Positions 1 through 12,552 of a stretch of 64,000 nucleotides of DNA are shown here, one piece after another. Where the stretch lies: assembly GCF_007655135.1 (NCBI RefSeq), contig NC_045133.1, positions 22,789,845 to 22,853,844 on the forward strand. Reading direction: 5' to 3'. The stretch comes from Punica granatum (lineage: Eukaryota > Streptophyta > Magnoliopsida > Myrtales > Lythraceae). Both the position numbers and the translations under genes were made by a program. Numbering within the stretch: the first letter of the stretch is position 1; each line of letters begins with the position of its first letter. Below the pieces are notes generated by a model. The model worked only from the letters and a program-made list of their open reading frames with translations. It was not told where the DNA came from and did not search any database.

Positions 1-7
1 GGGAGGA

Positions 8-3000
8 ATGGAGAGGAATGAAGAATCGTCAAGGAATGGCAGCATTGTGGCTGTCGGGGTTGATCAATCATCTGTCTACACAGTCAACCCGTCAGATTAT
101 ACTGGGGCAAGTTTAATCAACTGCAAGTTAAATGGCACGAATTACCTGACATGGTCGAGAGCCATGAAAACGGCCTTGATCGCCAAAAACAAGGTTGGCA
201 TGGTAGATGGGTCAGTGCAAAAACCACCAGAAGGCGACCCTAATCGTGCATGATGGGACATGTGTAATGCACTGGTGATATCATGGATCTTCAACACACT
301 GGACTCTGAACTTCAGTCCAGTGTGGCCTGTGCTACGGTAGCACAAGACTTGTGGGAAGATTTGCGGGAAAGATACTCGCAAGGAAATGACACAAGAATT
401 TATCAGTTAAAGGCTGAAATAGGGAGTTTGAAACAGGAAGGGATGTCCGTTTCGAGATATTATTCTCGACTGAAAACCCTTTGGGACGAGCTGGAAAATT
501 ACCTGGAGACACCGATGTGCTCGTGCTCGGCGTTCAGGGTGTACACGGCACAGAAGGAACGGGAGAAGACCCATCAATTTTTGATGGGTCTAGGCTCGGA
601 ATTCAGCACGGTGAGGTCGAATATCCTCAGCCACGAGCCTGCCTACTCCCTCAATAAGGTGCTCGCAATGATTCTGCATGAAGAAAGGCAAAATTTGGTG
701 GCCTTATCGCACGAAAAAGCCGGACCAGATGGAGCGGCATTTCTGGGCAGAATAGGAGAAAAGGGATTGGAGATGCAGGAAGGCGGCAATTCGACTTACG
801 GAGGACAGGGAGAAGGCAGAGGAGCAACGACCACGGCCAAGACTTGTTACCATTGTGGTCGTCCGGGCCATATTAAGAGTGCTTGTTGGCTGCTGCATGG
901 ACATCCGACGAACTGGGAACCGAAGGGAGCGGCAGGAGGAAGAAAATTAGGGTTTTCGACGAGGAAGACAAGAGGAGCGGCAGGAGGAATGGGCGGGCAG
1001 CAACGTGGGGCCGGTCTGGGCCCGAATATGTTCGTTGGACCGCAGGCCCATCAGGGGGAGAAACATGGAGCAGGTCTGGGCCCAAATCAATTCTCTGGGC
1101 TGCGGGCTCATCAGGCCCAATTAGGACATTCCCACCTTGGTCCGAATCAATTCGCTGGACTGTCGGCCCACCAGTCTCAGATTGGTCAGCCCAGTAGCAG
1201 CGGTTTGAACAAGCTTTCTCGTCTTTCAGATTCGGCCTTCCAGAAATTACTTGATTTTCTCGGGCCCGATGATGATAATGTGCAACCTAATACTGGTAAA
1301 AATTTTATTCCAGTAAATTTTGGGCATGATTGGATAATTGATAGTGGAGCCTCTGGACATATGACAGGATGTGCAGATTTATTTGTTGAATCGCGAATAC
1401 TCACCAAGAGATCGAAGATCCATATACCGAATGGAGGAATTTATGATGCTTCCAGGATTGGTCGCATACATATAGGCCCTCTCGTCCTCTCGAACGTTCT
1501 ATTGGTTCCAGAATTCAATTGCAATCTTATTTCTGCATCTCAACTGTCTAGAGATTTGGATTGTTGTGTAATATTTTACACCGACTATTGTCTTATACAG
1601 GACCGTATCACGAGGAGGACGATTGGAGTGGGTGAGCTTCAAGGGGGTGTGTATTATCTTCGGCGTGTGGGCGTCAAGGAGCAGGCTAATCGGGTCATCA
1701 GTGATGAGACGGGTGATTTGTGGCACATGCGACTTGGACATCCATCACGACGAATCAAACTTACTGGTATCAATTTAGAATCAACTGCAGCTACAAATAA
1801 GGAGTGTGATATTTGTCTTCGAGCAAAACAGACTCGGTCAAGTTTTGACTTAAGCTTAAATAAAGCTGCATTTCCATTTCAATTAATTCATTGTGATTTG
1901 TGGGGACCATATAAGGTGGCATCCATCTCTGGAGCTCGTTATTTTTTGACAATTGTGGATGATTATAGTCGTGCAATTTGGTTGTATTTATTGCGGGAAA
2001 AATCGGAGACACAACGTCATCTAATTAATTTCTGCAAATTGGTGAAGAATCAGTTTGATCACACTGTGAAAGTAGTGCGAAGTGACAATGGGAAGGAGTT
2101 TATTTCGCGGGATTTGCAGAATTATTTTTCCATCAAAGGTATCATTCATCAAACATCCTGCACAGACACGCCTCAACAAAATGGACGTGTCGAGCGAAAG
2201 CATAGGCACATATTAAATGTTGCGCGTTCACTACTTTTCCAAGCAGGACTACCGACCGAATTCTGGGGAGAATGTGTCACTACAGCGGCGCATCTGATTA
2301 ATGTGACCCCAACATCACTTTTGGAATGTAAGAGCCCATATGAAGTTCTGCTTGGAAGGCCACCGAATTATTCTAACTTGAGGATATTTGGATGCCTGTG
2401 CTATGCTCACGACAGGCCGAGAGACAAGGATAAGTTCAAACCTCGTTCTCGTCGTTGCATGTTTGTCGGTTATCCATACGGCAAGAAGGGTTGGAGAGTT
2501 TATGACCTTGAGAGGAACGAGATATTTGTGACTCGTGATGTTCGATTTTGCGAAAGGGAGTTTCCTTTTCTGCAGATGGCTGATGCGGGCAAAGAAGATA
2601 CGGGTCGGATAAATTTCTTTGACGCTGAGAAAGATGTTCATCAGATAAGGAGTCAGGGGGAGTCAAGATGTAGGGTTTCAACTGAAAGAGAAGGAGAAAA
2701 TGGGCTTACGAACTCTTTAGGCCCAATCGGTAATGAGAATGAAGAAAGTGATGAATTGAAACATGTCATTCTTGCAGATGGAATGAACGATGTACCATTG
2801 ACAGAAGAAGTGGAGGTAGCGGAACCAACGTTGCGACGTTCTGATAGGATTAAGTCTGTACCCAAGTATCTGAAAGATTTTGAAGTCCGTATTCACACTG
2901 CCTTACACACCCCCCTCCCCAGCTCATCTACTTCATCGAAATCCTCAGGTATGGTTCATTCTATTCAGCAATATTTATCTTATTCTGGCGCATCTGATCG

Positions 3001-4570
3001 ATATCTGGCATATTTGAGTGCTTTGGACTCGGAGATAGAGCCTACGTCTTATCAGGATGCAGCGACTAATCCTCGATGGAGACAGGCTATGGCAGAGGAA
3101 ATCAAAGCACTAGAGTCCAATGGGACATGGACCGTCGAAGATTTACCTCCAGGGAAGCGACCAATTGCCTGCAAATGGGTATACAAGATTAAACGTCGAG
3201 CCGATGGGAGTATAGAGAGATACAAGGCACGACTTGTTGCAAAAGGATTCACTCAGGTTGAAGGAGTGGATTTCAATGAGACTTTCGCACCCGTGGCAAA
3301 GTTGGTTACCGTCAGATGTCTCTTAGCTGTGGCAGTGGCAAAGGGATGAGAGATACATCAGATGGATGTCAACAATGCATTTTTGCATGGAGATCTTGAC
3401 GAAGAAGTTTATATGCGATTGCCACCTGGATATTCTTCTCGAGGGAAGGGAGTAGTTTGTCGCCTCCGGAAATCACTCTATGGGTTGAAGCAAGCCTCGC
3501 GCAACTGGTACGCTAAACTTGCAGAGTCTATGCGGCATTATGGATTTCGGCAATCTGGAGCAGACCATTCGCTCTTCGTATTTAATCGTGGTGATATTTT
3601 TCTTGCGGCCTTGGTATATGTCGATGACATTCTTGTAGTGGGAAATAATCATGAGCAGTGCACATGCTTTAAGCGGTACCTTGATAAGTGTTTTCGCATC
3701 AAGGATCTAGGACCAGTACGATATTTTCTCGGAATTGAAGTAAGCAGGATGGAATCTGGTCTTTTTCTCAATCAAAGGAAGTATGTACTCGACATACTCA
3801 CGGAGTGCGGGATGCTTGGCGCACGACCATCTTCTTTTCCAATGGAGCAACATCATCAGATTTCATCAGACTCGGGGGCTCCTATCAGTGATCCTAGTCA
3901 GTATAGACGGCTAGTTGGTCGTCTAATTTATCTGACGATTACGCGACCGGAACTTAGCTATCCCGTGCATATATTGTCTCAGTTCATGCAGGAACCACGT
4001 CAGGAACATTGGGATGCCGCGATGCGGGTACTCCGGTATTTAAAACAGTCTCCAGGACAGGGAATTTTTCTACGGCCAAGGTCATTGGCACTTGAAGTCT
4101 ATTGCGATTCGGATTGGGCTAGCTGTCCTATGACGCGTCGCTCGACCACAGGATATTTTGTTACATTAGGAGGGTGTCCCATCTCCTGGAAGACTAAGAA
4201 GCAATCTACGGTGTCTCGCTCTTCAGCAGAAGCGGAATATCGAGCCATGGCAGGAGCAGTCAGTGAAGTCCTATGGCTTCGAAGTTTACTTCGTTCCCTT
4301 GGGATAGATTATGGTGAACCTACTCGATTGTTCTGTGACAATCAAGCTGCTCTACATATTGCAGCTAACCCGGTGTTTCATGAGCGGACGAAACATATAG
4401 AGATAGATTGCCACTTTGTTCGTGAACACATTCGATCTCGTGTGATTAAGACTTCACATGTTCCGACAAGGTTGCAACTTGCAGATATTTTTACGAAGGC
4501 TTTAGGGCGAGATCGGTTTCGCTTTCTCTTGGGCAAGTTGGGCATTCATGATCCTCATGCTCCAACTTGA
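8..4570 (+). pseudogene. copia gag-pol polyprotein, interrupted by two in-frame stops
   Basis: The frame holds, in order: a Gag region; a CCHC zinc knuckle (CX2CX4HX4C) near 845-890; the aspartic protease motif DSGAS near 1338; the GAG-pre-integrase HHCC zinc site near 1720-1830; the integrase catalytic core with its D, D and E near 1893, 2083 and 2190; reverse transcriptase from about 3050 with the YVDD catalytic box near 3616; and RNase H with the CDSDWA motif near 4100 and the SSAEAEYRA motif near 4215. Family knowledge: the polyprotein is normally one uninterrupted frame cleaved by its own protease. The first stop falls in Gag and the second in RT, upstream of the catalytic box. At 3347 the family normally has Trp, so the change looks like TGG to TGA. 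Both breaks fit C-to-T or G-to-A transitions, as expected for methylated silenced elements. Confidence 0.93.
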
Positions 4571-4577
4571 GGGGGAG

Positions 4578-4782
4578 TATTACAGAATATATCCATATTA
4601 CCAAGATTAGCGGGATATTTGTATCATATATTTATTACTATCCTCATTAGTTATCCATATATTAGGAATAGATATCAGATAATATTAGATTTCCTCTTTT
4701 ACTTTGTACACCGGTAGTATATGTACATGAGCTGAATAATAAAAGAATTAAGCTTTTGTGCTCCCAATTCCACCAATTAACA
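4578..4782 (+). repeat. 3' LTR of the copia element (approximate ends)
   Basis: The sequence right after the polypurine tract begins TATTACAG, perhaps a decayed TGTTA start, and runs about 205 bp to a plausible end at TTAACA. A polyadenylation-like AATAAAAG lies near 4736. The right boundary could be up to 16 bp further, because the target duplication cannot be checked without the 5' LTR. Confidence 0.6.
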
Positions 4783-6933
4783 AAACCGTTCGTTTCAATA
4801 GAGTCAGGTCGGCTTTGTTGTGGTACAGGTAGGAGTGGTTAATGAGTCGGGTAGTAATTATGACACATGTCAACCTCTAGCTGAGAGATATTATCAATCC
4901 AAAACATATTTAATTATTTTGGAATGTTGACCAGATGATATTGTAACGAGATTAAAAAATTATGGATTAAAATGTAAGTTTTAATATTTGGAGGATGAAA
5001 AAAAGTATATGTTCTATTATGGAACATTATAGTGTCCCATGCTAAAATTTTTCTTATCCTACTGTGTTGTAGGTTGAACGATAAATAGTATCAATTTCAT
5101 AAAATGCGGGGAACAGGAGTTGGAATTTCGAGAAATACACTTGGTTGCAAGGGGAATTAATTAAACTTTAAATGTCTCTCTTTTAAAAACTGTAAGCGTA
5201 ATATCAAATATGCCTCCCATAATTTTAATCTAAGAAAAACAAAGACTAACGTTTTAGTTTTAATTAATTATAGAAAGACTACAAAACTTCATTGTCTCCT
5301 CCCAAATCCCCTCATCTGTGTCCTGATAAATCCTTCTAGAGAATTTCCAATTTGTCTTCTCTCCCTCGCCTCCGTCTTCTTTCCTCCGTCTTCTTTCTCC
5401 TTTTCACAAACATTATTCTATCAAGAAGAATATGTCAAAGATCGCCCAATTAACTTGGGAAGCTTCCGGGCCGGCCGGCACCTCCTGATTAGGAAAAATC
5501 GCTACCATATCTACCAGATCTGTCCATATCTACAGTTCTCACACTCTCACTTTCAATGGGTCAACAACAAGAAAATTTTCCACGCTTTGAAAAAACGTCC
5601 AGCGAGAGCGGTATAGATAGATGTCTCGAGTCTTCTTTTCATTCAATGTCAAAATTTCCACTGGAGCCTGGAATTCGGACCCATTGTAGGCTCATTTGTT
5701 CCTCTCCGTTTGGCCTGCGGTGTGACATTTGCGTTTTCTTTCGATGATCATAAGAATGCCGCGAAGAGGAAGAACAAGAAGAAGACGACCGAGAGGGGAG
5801 ATATAATACATAAGAATGAAAATCCTTTGGTGATTAGGCAACAGATGAGGGTATTTGGGAGGAGAGAGAAGCTTTGTATTCTTTCCAAATATATATATTG
5901 AAACTAAACGTTAGTAAATCATTTAAAAGGGAATCAAAGAAGAAGGTGTTAAGTTCGGTCCTCATTATGGAGATTTCTGGTGCTCCTTATTTCATTTTTT
6001 TCAATACTTGTACTAAGTTCAAAATTAAACCTCCATAAGAGCCCATGTCTTGAGCCAGAGAGTTTTTGTTGGTGTTTCTTTACCAAGTGGATTCATGTGG
6101 CAGTGAAATTAGGATCAATTTAATATTCTGATTTCCCCATTAAGCCCCTAAGCCACGCCTATAATGAAAGCACAAGAACACTTGAGGTTCCAAACGAGAA
6201 AAGAGTTCAATGCATAACGCTCATTCTTAATTATTATAGTCAGAGATTCTGAGTCTGGTCACTGATTTTCAGTGTCCTCATTCTACACTTATTCCCCGCT
6301 AGTCGATGGACCGCCATCGTAACTGGAAATATTACTCCCAGGTCCCGGATAGCACTTCTTTATGCCAAAAATGCTTCCGATATTTGAATTTTTAGGACAT
6401 ACCATTTGGCCCATTACAATTTTCTGCATAAAGTTGGCCCCTGATTTGTGTGTGGGCTTTGGTCTCAGAATATCACATTGCTTGACATAACAATCCGTGT
6501 GATTATGTCCGTCCACGATCTTCTTCTTGTACATACAAATTGGGCTTGGTCCAGTCAAACCCGAGTGATATAGCTGGGGAGGGTCAATATTGTTAAGGGT
6601 GTATGTCCTCCTCCTTACGATCTCGAGCTTGAATCATATCGAAGACCGTGAGAAATAATTCCCATGATTGCATCGGGTCTAATGGAAATGACACATGCTG
6701 CCGTAGGGGCATAGAATCAGTATTATGTCAATCTGGTTTGCAACAAAAGAGTCGCGAGAGATGTAGTAATCCGTGTAAACTGGCAAATATAAAGAACACA
6801 ATGCACGTCTGCGTAGATCATTACAGGGAAATTTACCATATAATGAATCTCTTATTCTGACATAAATTCCAGAAAATAAGATTACATCACTCGAATTTTT
6901 ATTTTTTATTTTTTTTAAAAAGAGAATTTAAAT
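4783..6933. other. Intergenic, no supported gene
   Basis: AT-rich sequence with only short open frames. A frame at 6289-6558 (minus) has several Cys and His residues, but I recognise no family and no splice context supports it. The pyrimidine-rich stretch 5290-5420 could be an old promoter or 5' leader, but nothing coding follows it convincingly. Confidence 0.5.
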
Positions 6934-8164
6934 TTATGAAAACCATGGGGGCATGTCCCTGTTGAGGAAATCTGCTAGCAGTTGGATCAGATCCTTGGCC
7001 TTTTGGCTCTCTAAGGCATTTAAATGGAACACGTGACCCTCTCCTTCCGTCTCCATGATCTCCGCCATGCCAGGCCACCCGCTCCGTGCCACCGCCTCAT
7101 AGTACATCCACCCTCGGTCCTTCAACACGTCCTTCTCGGCCACGCACACCAGAACCCTCCCGCACCCGAGCCCTGCCAAGCTCGGTGCCCCTTCTACCAC
7201 TGGATTGACGCATGGATCATCATTGTCTGGGTTGGTGGGGCATATGAATGGCCATAGCCGGTCCACTGAGGCCTTTCGCTCCGGGTCCACTGCCTCTGAC
7301 CCGATCGACTTGACACCCCAAATGTAGGGATGGATTAATGCGGCCCCAAGGAGTCTGAAAATTTAAAATAAACGAGAAATTATTGAATAATCGTACACGT
7401 AATTTATTATATTAATAATAATAATTAATGTGGTTGGTAATTATTAATTATAAGAATTATAAAATTGCCAAGGCAAAGGCAAAATGAATACTTGTTCTAA
7501 GTTTCTGGGCGACCACGTGGAGCTATTTGTATAACAAAGCCATAGTCAAGTTTTAATTAGAGTTGTACAAATTTTGTTTCATAAAATGCATAATATGAAA
7601 TGCTTAGATAGTAATATTTAATTGAGCCCCCGAAGTCGGAATTGCCAGCGGCCATAGCCAAGTTATGGACTATATTCCGGCCTGCGCTCTCTCCGGCGAG
7701 GAACATCCTCCCAAAGTTGGCATACCGATTCAACCAGTTGTCGGGCCCAGTCCCGCCAGAGTGGGAGAAGGCCCAGTGGAGTGTAGCCCACGAGTCCTCA
7801 TATGCCACGGGGATTGGGTTCTCAGGAGCCTTCCGATAATTCACCGAGACCGCGACGACCTTGGCCGCCTCAGCCACGAGGGCCTGGATATAGCGGTACT
7901 AGCGACCTGTGAACGGGGAAGCGACGCAGAAGCTGCCGCTGTGGAAGTGGAAGAGGAGGGGAAGCTTCTGGTGACGGTCGTCGACAGGCAGTTTGGGGAG
8001 AAAGAGGCAGGCAGTCACATTGGGATCGGTGGAGATGGTGACATCCTTAGAGGAGACGCCCGTGGCGGGGTCGGCGGTTGAGGGTGGGATGATGTCGGTC
8101 GACCGTCCTTGTGGAAGCAGGAGGAAGTCCTTGATTATATCATTATCAACTTCGCCTTATCCAT
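6934..8164 (-). pseudogene. Plant carboxylesterase (CXE, alpha/beta-hydrolase 3 fold), decayed
   Basis: Two coding blocks on the minus strand match plant carboxylesterases of the CXE / 2-hydroxyisoflavanone dehydratase / GID1-like family, which hydrolyse esters or act as hormone receptors. Block 1 (about 8164 to 7625) has the nucleophile elbow GESAG and the motif VSVNYRKAPE. Block 2 (7354 to 6934) has the later catalytic Asp (EKDVLKD) and His (GEGHVFHL) regions and the usual C-terminus. Defects: a frameshift near 8145-8150 just after the putative ATG at 8162-8164; a TAG stop at 7899-7901 where relatives have Tyr; an oxyanion-hole motif reading HSGS rather than HGGG; and no GT donor at the expected exon 1 end, although the acceptor at 7355-7356 looks intact. 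Most family genes lack introns or have one, so the intron alone is not odd. I infer a pseudogene. Confidence 0.85.
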
Positions 8165-10379
8165 TGGATATGGAAAGAGACGATTTGTTGTGGCTATGGT
8201 GAGGAGAGGAACACTTATGTACATCTATCTGGTGGCCCCCCTTTTGATGAAGAGCTAATTAATATGCATATGAATTACCTTTTCATTGTGTATAACAATA
8301 TTAATGTCCTGAATCCGTGCCACTAGCTCCCGAATGAGGTCGACTAACATAGTTAGGTGGAGAGCACACGAGTCCCAATTCGCGATAAGACGATGGAACA
8401 CATCATAATCAACCTCCAAAATAACTATACAATATCCAAGACCGTCAAAAAACAGCAGATTAACAGCGGCAACACTCTGCTGGCCCAAGACCGAAACCAA
8501 CCGGGTGAAAGAGAGCCAGAAGGACGAAGAGCGACAGAATGAATAAGAGTGAAAAATGTTGCAATGGAGAAGCTTTTGTTCTCTTCTTTCTGCCGAGGAC
8601 AGCAACGTTTAAAAACAATACAAGTAAAAACTGAAAACAGACAGAAAATTCTAGATTTATTTGAGAAATTAAAAAGTTAATTCTGTCTAATACAGAGTAA
8701 ATGTTCCACTAATACAATTACTTTTCAAAAAAAATCAGTTTTAACTATCCAAGAGACTATAAACTTGGTCTAAGAACTCGAAACTTGCTTCTAAGTTGTA
8801 GTGCAACATATGAGCTTTTCATAACTTCCAAGAACTCGCAAATTGGTGGCATAAGCGACGAAACCAGTCAACTCGAAGTTGGCCCAATAAACTTTGCATA
8901 AATGATGAATTCCATTAGAGTCATTTTTTGTCCACAAAATTTATGTGGTCAGATTCCTCATTCACAAGGAAGCTACAACCATTGACTACTCGTAATTTCG
9001 TTGCATGGTTTGAGAGATATAGATCTGCAAAATTCACTTTGCGTAATGAAAACTAAATTTCAAAAACAATTTTCTAGCTTTTTTCTTTGCTTTTTGACTC
9101 AAAATTTGCTTGTAAGTTGTAGTTCTATTATGAGCTTTCCGTAATATCTATGAACTAGCAATATGGTGGCTCGAGCAATGAAAACAGGTAGCTCGATATT
9201 GGCCTGATGAACTCTTCATCTCAGCCAACATAGGAGTGGCCTACACACTGTCATGTCAGTACCATTACGAGCCACATCAGATTTTCCATCCAAAATGGAT
9301 TGAATATTGATGGTGGGATAGATTTGAGACGTCACCCTAAACGTTGGGGTGCCTAGTGTCATTTTCGTAGGTTAGGTAAAGTTGAGAAAAAGTGCAAATG
9401 TTGGGTTATGTAGCGATATCTTTTAATATTCAAACATACATATATATAACTTCATAATTCAAACTTATAATCCACATTTTGATAAATTAGGGAACATATG
9501 AAAAATATTTGAATTTTTTAAGTTTTGATATTTTGATAGATTGGGGGAAAATATCAAACTATTTGATTTTTCGGGTTCAAAGGACCACACAATGTTGCCA
9601 CTTGTGTTGCCATCTGTCACATAGATAGATTTAACGGCCACATCAGCGCCGTTAATGTCAAAACTAACGGGTTGGAGGAGAAACAGAAGGAAACATTTTG
9701 GTTTTTCTATCTAAAATTTGAAAAGTTGGTAGATTGGGAAATTTAAGGAAACTATTTAAATTTTTAGTTTCCCTATTTTTAACGTATGTTAATTTTAAAA
9801 TTAAGAAAATAATTTTTAATTTTTAAGATATAAAAAACGAATTTATAAAAACATTATTGAGAAATTGAAAAAAGTAAATAAAAATGAAGATGCATGAAGA
9901 GGAGCTAGGGACCGTGATGGAGGTCGCCTGTCACTCAATTGGAGTTTGGTAATTAATTTGTTTTATGAGACAAAGAGGGAGGAGATAAATTTAATCCGAA
10001 GCAAAATATCTAGAAAGGTATTTATAGAAGTCTTGAAGTATCTGTATCGAGATATTGTAATCTGTGTAGAATATTTAATATCAAATAACAAGTAGATGTA
10101 CTTGTCATATATGCAACTAGAGAAATAATAATATCTCACAATATATATCAGGAGAATATTCTAGAAATAATATGAGAGATATTAACAGATATGAGACATA
10201 ATTACCCAATTTAGAGTATTAATGTGTGCCCAGGACAGTACGTCGGGCCTAACGAGTCGGACCAATTTTTTTGGTCCCTAACAGTTTATTTTATTTGATT
10301 AATTTGTATCATACATTAGTATATATATATTTTAAAATATTAATATTGATTTTATTATATATGACTTTATCTTAATAAA
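8165..10379. other. AT-rich intergenic with two diverged direct repeats
   Basis: No gene is supported. About 8765-8912 and 9093-9228 are diverged direct copies of one another (shared words include TAAGTTGTAGT, TATGAGCTTT, AACT..GCAA..TGGTGGC). The stretch 9230-9680 has ACGT-rich and GGCCACATCAG-type words reminiscent of Mutator-like element ends, but I could not find a matching opposite end. Confidence 0.5.
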
Positions 10380-10395
10380 AGATTCAATATTATTA

Positions 10396-10584
10396 CCAAC
10401 GTGGGTTGATTCAAACAGTTTGGCGCTTGTTTCGCTTAAGTAAGATCTCAAGTTCGAGTCCTTGCGAATGAAAAAACTTCATGCTGGAAGAACTTTACCC
10501 TTTAGTGAGCCGACCCGACTCGATTGGATTAGTCAGGACCCAATTGAATTTCCAGATACCATGGTTTATACCAAAAAAAAAGAG
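10396..10584 (+). mobile_element. tRNA-derived SINE with 16-bp target duplication
   Basis: The 5' part resembles a tRNA-type pol III promoter. The B-box-like GTTCGAGTCC lies at about 10451-10460 and an A-box-like segment lies near 10402-10430. The body ends in an A-run at 10573-10581. Flanks AGATTCAATATTATTA (10380-10395) and AGATTCAAGATTGTTA (10585-10600) match at 14 of 16 positions, as expected for a target-site duplication made by LINE-type reverse transcription. Short open frames inside it are not genes. The family name is not assigned. Confidence 0.8.
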
Positions 10585-11637
10585 AGATTCAAGATTGTTA
10601 AGTCTTATTTCGATTGTAAAATCCTCTCAAAAACTTTCAAAAATATCTGGTTATATCGATATCTAATCAAAAAAATTAAAACTTAATTTTAAATGTTCAA
10701 TTATTCAGTAAAATTTGTATTAATGATCGTCCACATAACCATATAATATTCGAAGAAATGCATATTTATATATTTATATACTTATATTAATAAATTAGTA
10801 TTTTTAATATTAATATTTATATGATTAAATATTAATTTTTACCTCAGTTAAAAAACTTTCAAGATTATTAAATATTATAAAGATAATAAAATCTTCTCAA
10901 AAAGTGTCAAAAAATTCTATATATTTTTGAAATATCTTTCAAAGATTAAAAGAGTACCACAAAAATTAATCCAAAAAAATCATAAAAATTGTAAGATATC
11001 TTTTAAAATTTAGAAATTCGAAAATTTAAAAAATTGAGAAAATTTCATTCAACAATTCGAGCACATCTGGCTGGGCTCACCATAGCTCCGCTTTATATTA
11101 TACTCGTGCATTGTACGAAATAGATCCACCAATATGAAAAGAAATTATTGTGAACAAAAAATTAAAAAATTCCAAGGATGGAAAGATAAAAGTGAAAAGG
11201 CAATACAAGACTATGGAAATATTAATCAACGACTAGAAAAATAATTTGGGCAATCATTCTTGAAGAATTATCAGTAACCAATGATTAACACACAATAGCA
11301 AGCGGAAACAAAGAGATGAGAAACTCCCATCTAGTGATAAGTGTATATTCTTTGAGAGTTATTTGGGTTGATTCCTATTTATAATGTATTATACAAAATC
11401 TAGAAAAAAAATATAATCTGCTTTTTATTTAAAAGTTGAATATGATTTATATATCTATAAGATATATGATGTAATCTATTTTTTTAAAAGCAAATATATC
11501 ATTCACCATGTAGACTGGGGATATATATACACACACAAATAATAGGTAAACGGATTCCATGCGCATGTACTCGTAGATATCTGTATATATAATATAATTC
11601 ATTAAAGGATCAAACAAAACAGAAAATGTATAGTACA

Positions 11638-11673
11638 GTATAATATAATATAATATAATATAATATAATATAT
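11638..11673. repeat. (TATAA)n microsatellite
   Basis: Seven or so uninterrupted pentamer units are visible directly. Confidence 0.9.
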
Positions 11674-11829
11674 TTCTATTTCTATCTATGTCAATAATAA
11701 TATTTAAAGCTAAAGATATTTTAGAAGATATCTTAGCTAAAATATTTATTTATAATACATATATTACAATATATAAAATATATAATATAATATATATATA
11801 TATATCTATATCTATATCTATAGTAATAT

Positions 11830-11985
11830 TTAAAAGTAAAGATATTTCAGAAGATATCTTAGCTAGAAATGTTTTAAATCTATAATAGTTCATTAAATTA
11901 AAAAAATAAAAACTCCAAGATAAAGATATTAGAAGACATCAAGATAAAAATATTTTTTTAATTTAATCTATAATATCTATGTATA
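11830..11985 (+). repeat. Left copy of a dispersed inverted repeat
   Basis: This segment, including the word AGAAGATATCTTAGCT, is the diverged reverse complement of 15285-15430. No open frame lies in it. It may be the end of a larger unrecognised element. Confidence 0.6.
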
Positions 11986-12197
11986 TATATCTACATATAT
12001 ATATATATAAGTAAGGTACGGGAAGGGGTTTGGTCAGATGGCCTCAAATGCTCAATTCCTGAATGAAAAATTTCTCGGTTTTTTAAGTTTTTAAAATTTA
12101 AAATTCTTTTTTATTATGAAATTAGCAACAAAATCTTCCGTAATTATTTAGGTTATAATATTCCACATAAAAAGGACTGAAAATATCATAAAATCTT

Positions 12198-12543
12198 GGG
12201 GTTTTTACCTAAAATGGCCCATGGTTTGTCCGTTTTGTCAAATCTATCCTATGCTTTTTTTTTGTCAAATCTATCCCATGGTTTACTTTTTGCATCAAAT
12301 CTATCCCGGCGTTATAATTTCCGTTAACATCTAACGGCCGTGCTGACGTGTCACGTGGAGAGATAGTGGGCCCCACTTGCCACGTAGGAGCCACGTCAGC
12401 ACGCCGTTAGATATCGACGGAAAAGATAACGCCGGGATAGATTTGATGCAAAAAGTAAACCATGGGATAGATTTGACAAAAAAAAAGCATAGGATAGATT
12501 TGACAAAACGGATAAATCATGGGTCATTTTAGGTAAATACCCC
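12198..12543. mobile_element. Mutator-like foldback MITE, 346 bp
   Basis: Nearly the whole element is a long inverted repeat, with arms of about 150 bp starting GGGGTTTTTACCTAAAATGG and a short loop containing CACGTGGAG and GGGCCC. It is flanked by perfect 9-bp copies of TAAAATCTT at 12189-12197 and 12544-12552. A 9-bp duplication with long terminal inverted repeats is the mark of the Mutator superfamily. It has no coding capacity, so it would need a transposase supplied elsewhere. A transcript would fold into a long hairpin. Confidence 0.9.
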
Positions 12544-12552
12544 TAAAATCTT

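Larger units (their letters stand above)
1..4782 (+). mobile_element. Ty1/copia LTR retrotransposon, 5' end outside window, inactivated
   Basis: One reading frame from 8 to 4570 carries the copia order gag, protease, integrase, reverse transcriptase, RNase H. It ends in a polypurine tract (4569-4577) and a short 3' LTR. The frame is cut by two TGA stops, at 251-253 and 3347-3349, with no frameshift, so it reads as three open segments. The integrase-before-RT order separates it from Ty3/gypsy. The 5' LTR and primer-binding site lie left of the window, so LTR divergence cannot be used to date it. The two stops argue that it is not autonomous now. I did not assign a copia lineage. Confidence 0.95.
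10601..12188. other. AT-rich intergenic with simple repeats
   Basis: Very AT-rich, no gene seen. It contains a (TATAA)n tract at about 11638-11673. The segment 11830-11985 recurs in inverted orientation at 15285-15430. Confidence 0.6.

Noticed and set aside
873..1197. Overlapping open frames on both strands within the copia Gag region
   Set aside because: They are shadows of the Gag frame in GC-rich, repetitive Gln/Gly/His-coding sequence and match no family.
6289..6558. 89-codon minus-strand frame with several Cys and His residues
   Set aside because: No recognised family, no supporting splice or promoter context, and the Cys spacing fits no zinc finger I know.
8255..8605. 116-codon minus-strand frame just upstream of the carboxylesterase
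   Set aside because: No family resemblance. It is more likely the leader/promoter side of the decayed gene.
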